From: Azoarcus indigens
Lineage (GTDB): Bacteria; Pseudomonadota; Gammaproteobacteria; Burkholderiales; Rhodocyclaceae
Assembly (NCBI RefSeq): GCF_004361735.1
Contig: NZ_SNVV01000010.1
Span: 1 to 64,000, forward strand
Direction of reading: 5' to 3'
DNA length: 64,000 nucleotides
In this document: piece by piece, positions 63,705 to 64,000 of the stretch
Numbering within the stretch: position 1 is the stretch's first letter
Layout: each line of letters begins with the position of its first letter
Notes under the pieces: generated by a model
Databases searched by the model: none
The model's input: the letters and a program-made list of their open reading frames with translations, nothing else
What the model was told of the DNA's origin: nothing
Translations under genes and position numbers: made by a program

Positions 63705-64000
63705 ATGATTGATCTGCAAGGCAAGAAACTGGTGCTGGGAGTGACCGGCGGCGTGGCGGCCTACAAGGCGGCGGAATTGGTGCGTCTGCTGGGCAAGGCC
63801 GGCGCCGAGGTACACGTGGTGCTGACCGAGGCTGGCGCGCATTTTGTCGGCGCGCCGACCTTTCAGGCCCTGTCCGGCAATCCGGTGTGGACCGACCTGT
63901 GGGACGTCCGCATGGACAACGGCATGGCACACATCGATCTCAGCCGCGACGCGGACGCGATCCTGGTGGCGCCGGCGACGGCAGACTTCATCGCCAAGCT
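63705..64000 (+). CDS. coaBC: CoaBC, phosphopantothenoylcysteine synthetase/decarboxylase (partial)
   Basis: The first 98 residues of this coenzyme A synthesis enzyme are visible: MIDLQGKKLVLGVTGGVAAY, then TEAGAHFVGAPTFQALSGNPVW and HIDLSRDADAILVAPATADF, all from the flavin-binding decarboxylase (CoaC) half. The frame continues off the right edge. ATG 63705 is used; the ATG at 63700 closes after two codons. Confidence 0.93.
   Translation, partial: MIDLQGKKLVLGVTGGVAAYKAAELVRLLGKAGAEVHVVLTEAGAHFVGAPTFQALSGNPVWTDLWDVRMDNGMAHIDLSRDADAILVAPATADFIAK

Overview
The window is GC-rich chromosomal DNA from a betaproteobacterium, most likely order Rhodocyclales (Thauera/Azoarcus/Azospira type). The basis is the gene content: a fused indolepyruvate:ferredoxin oxidoreductase, an MXKDX methionine-rich peptide beside a YedY/cytochrome b pair, a CNP1-like protein next to a Coq7-type hydroxylase, and the rplM-rpsI-erpA block. 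Nearly all sequence is coding. I see no rRNA, tRNA, CRISPR array, IS element or prophage. Species assignment is inference.

Region by region. 0-4.4 kb: a two-component system divergent from a membrane cytochrome b, a Tat-exported molybdoenzyme and a methionine-rich periplasmic peptide, resembling the hypochlorite-scavenging MrpX/YedY1/YedZ1 set. 4.4-8.7 kb: indolepyruvate oxidoreductase with a divergent Lrp/AsnC regulator. 9-22.6 kb: mostly housekeeping genes (PilZ protein, lytic transglycosylase, proS, rppH, CBS protein, CNP1-like, coq7, OsmC, rplM-rpsI, erpA, M23 peptidase, tyrS-murI, mercaptopyruvate sulfurtransferase), with a candidate small RNA at about 16.0-16.2 kb. 22.6-29.5 kb: DMT transporter, ilvE, glpK-glpD and a LysR regulator. 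29.7-32.5 kb: a second two-component system divergent from a Spy/CpxP-like protein. 32.7-39.7 kb: three consecutive c-di-GMP enzymes. 40-43 kb: a small HTH regulator with paired direct repeats, a UPF0126 glycine-transporter-type gene behind a tandem glycine riboswitch, and isocitrate lyase with a well-defined promoter.

43.4-57.6 kb is the accessory part: an AraC/XylS-type activator, a VOC protein, an FAD oxidoreductase, a decayed hsdR remnant with a DUF6933-like gene, a minus-strand operon (reductase, Rieske dioxygenase alpha and beta, isochorismatase-fold protein, SDR dehydrogenase) and a divergent Liv-type ABC importer. Six 15-bp half-sites of the form TGC-N6-CGG[AC][CT]A lie as three pairs in front of the three transcription units. 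This fits a single XylS-like regulon for uptake and dioxygenation of an unidentified aromatic acid, and is the strongest candidate here for an undescribed system.

57.7-64 kb: rraA, an unrecognised conserved-looking protein, clpS-clpA, a cold-shock gene, rpmB-rpmG, radC, and the start of coaBC running off the right edge.
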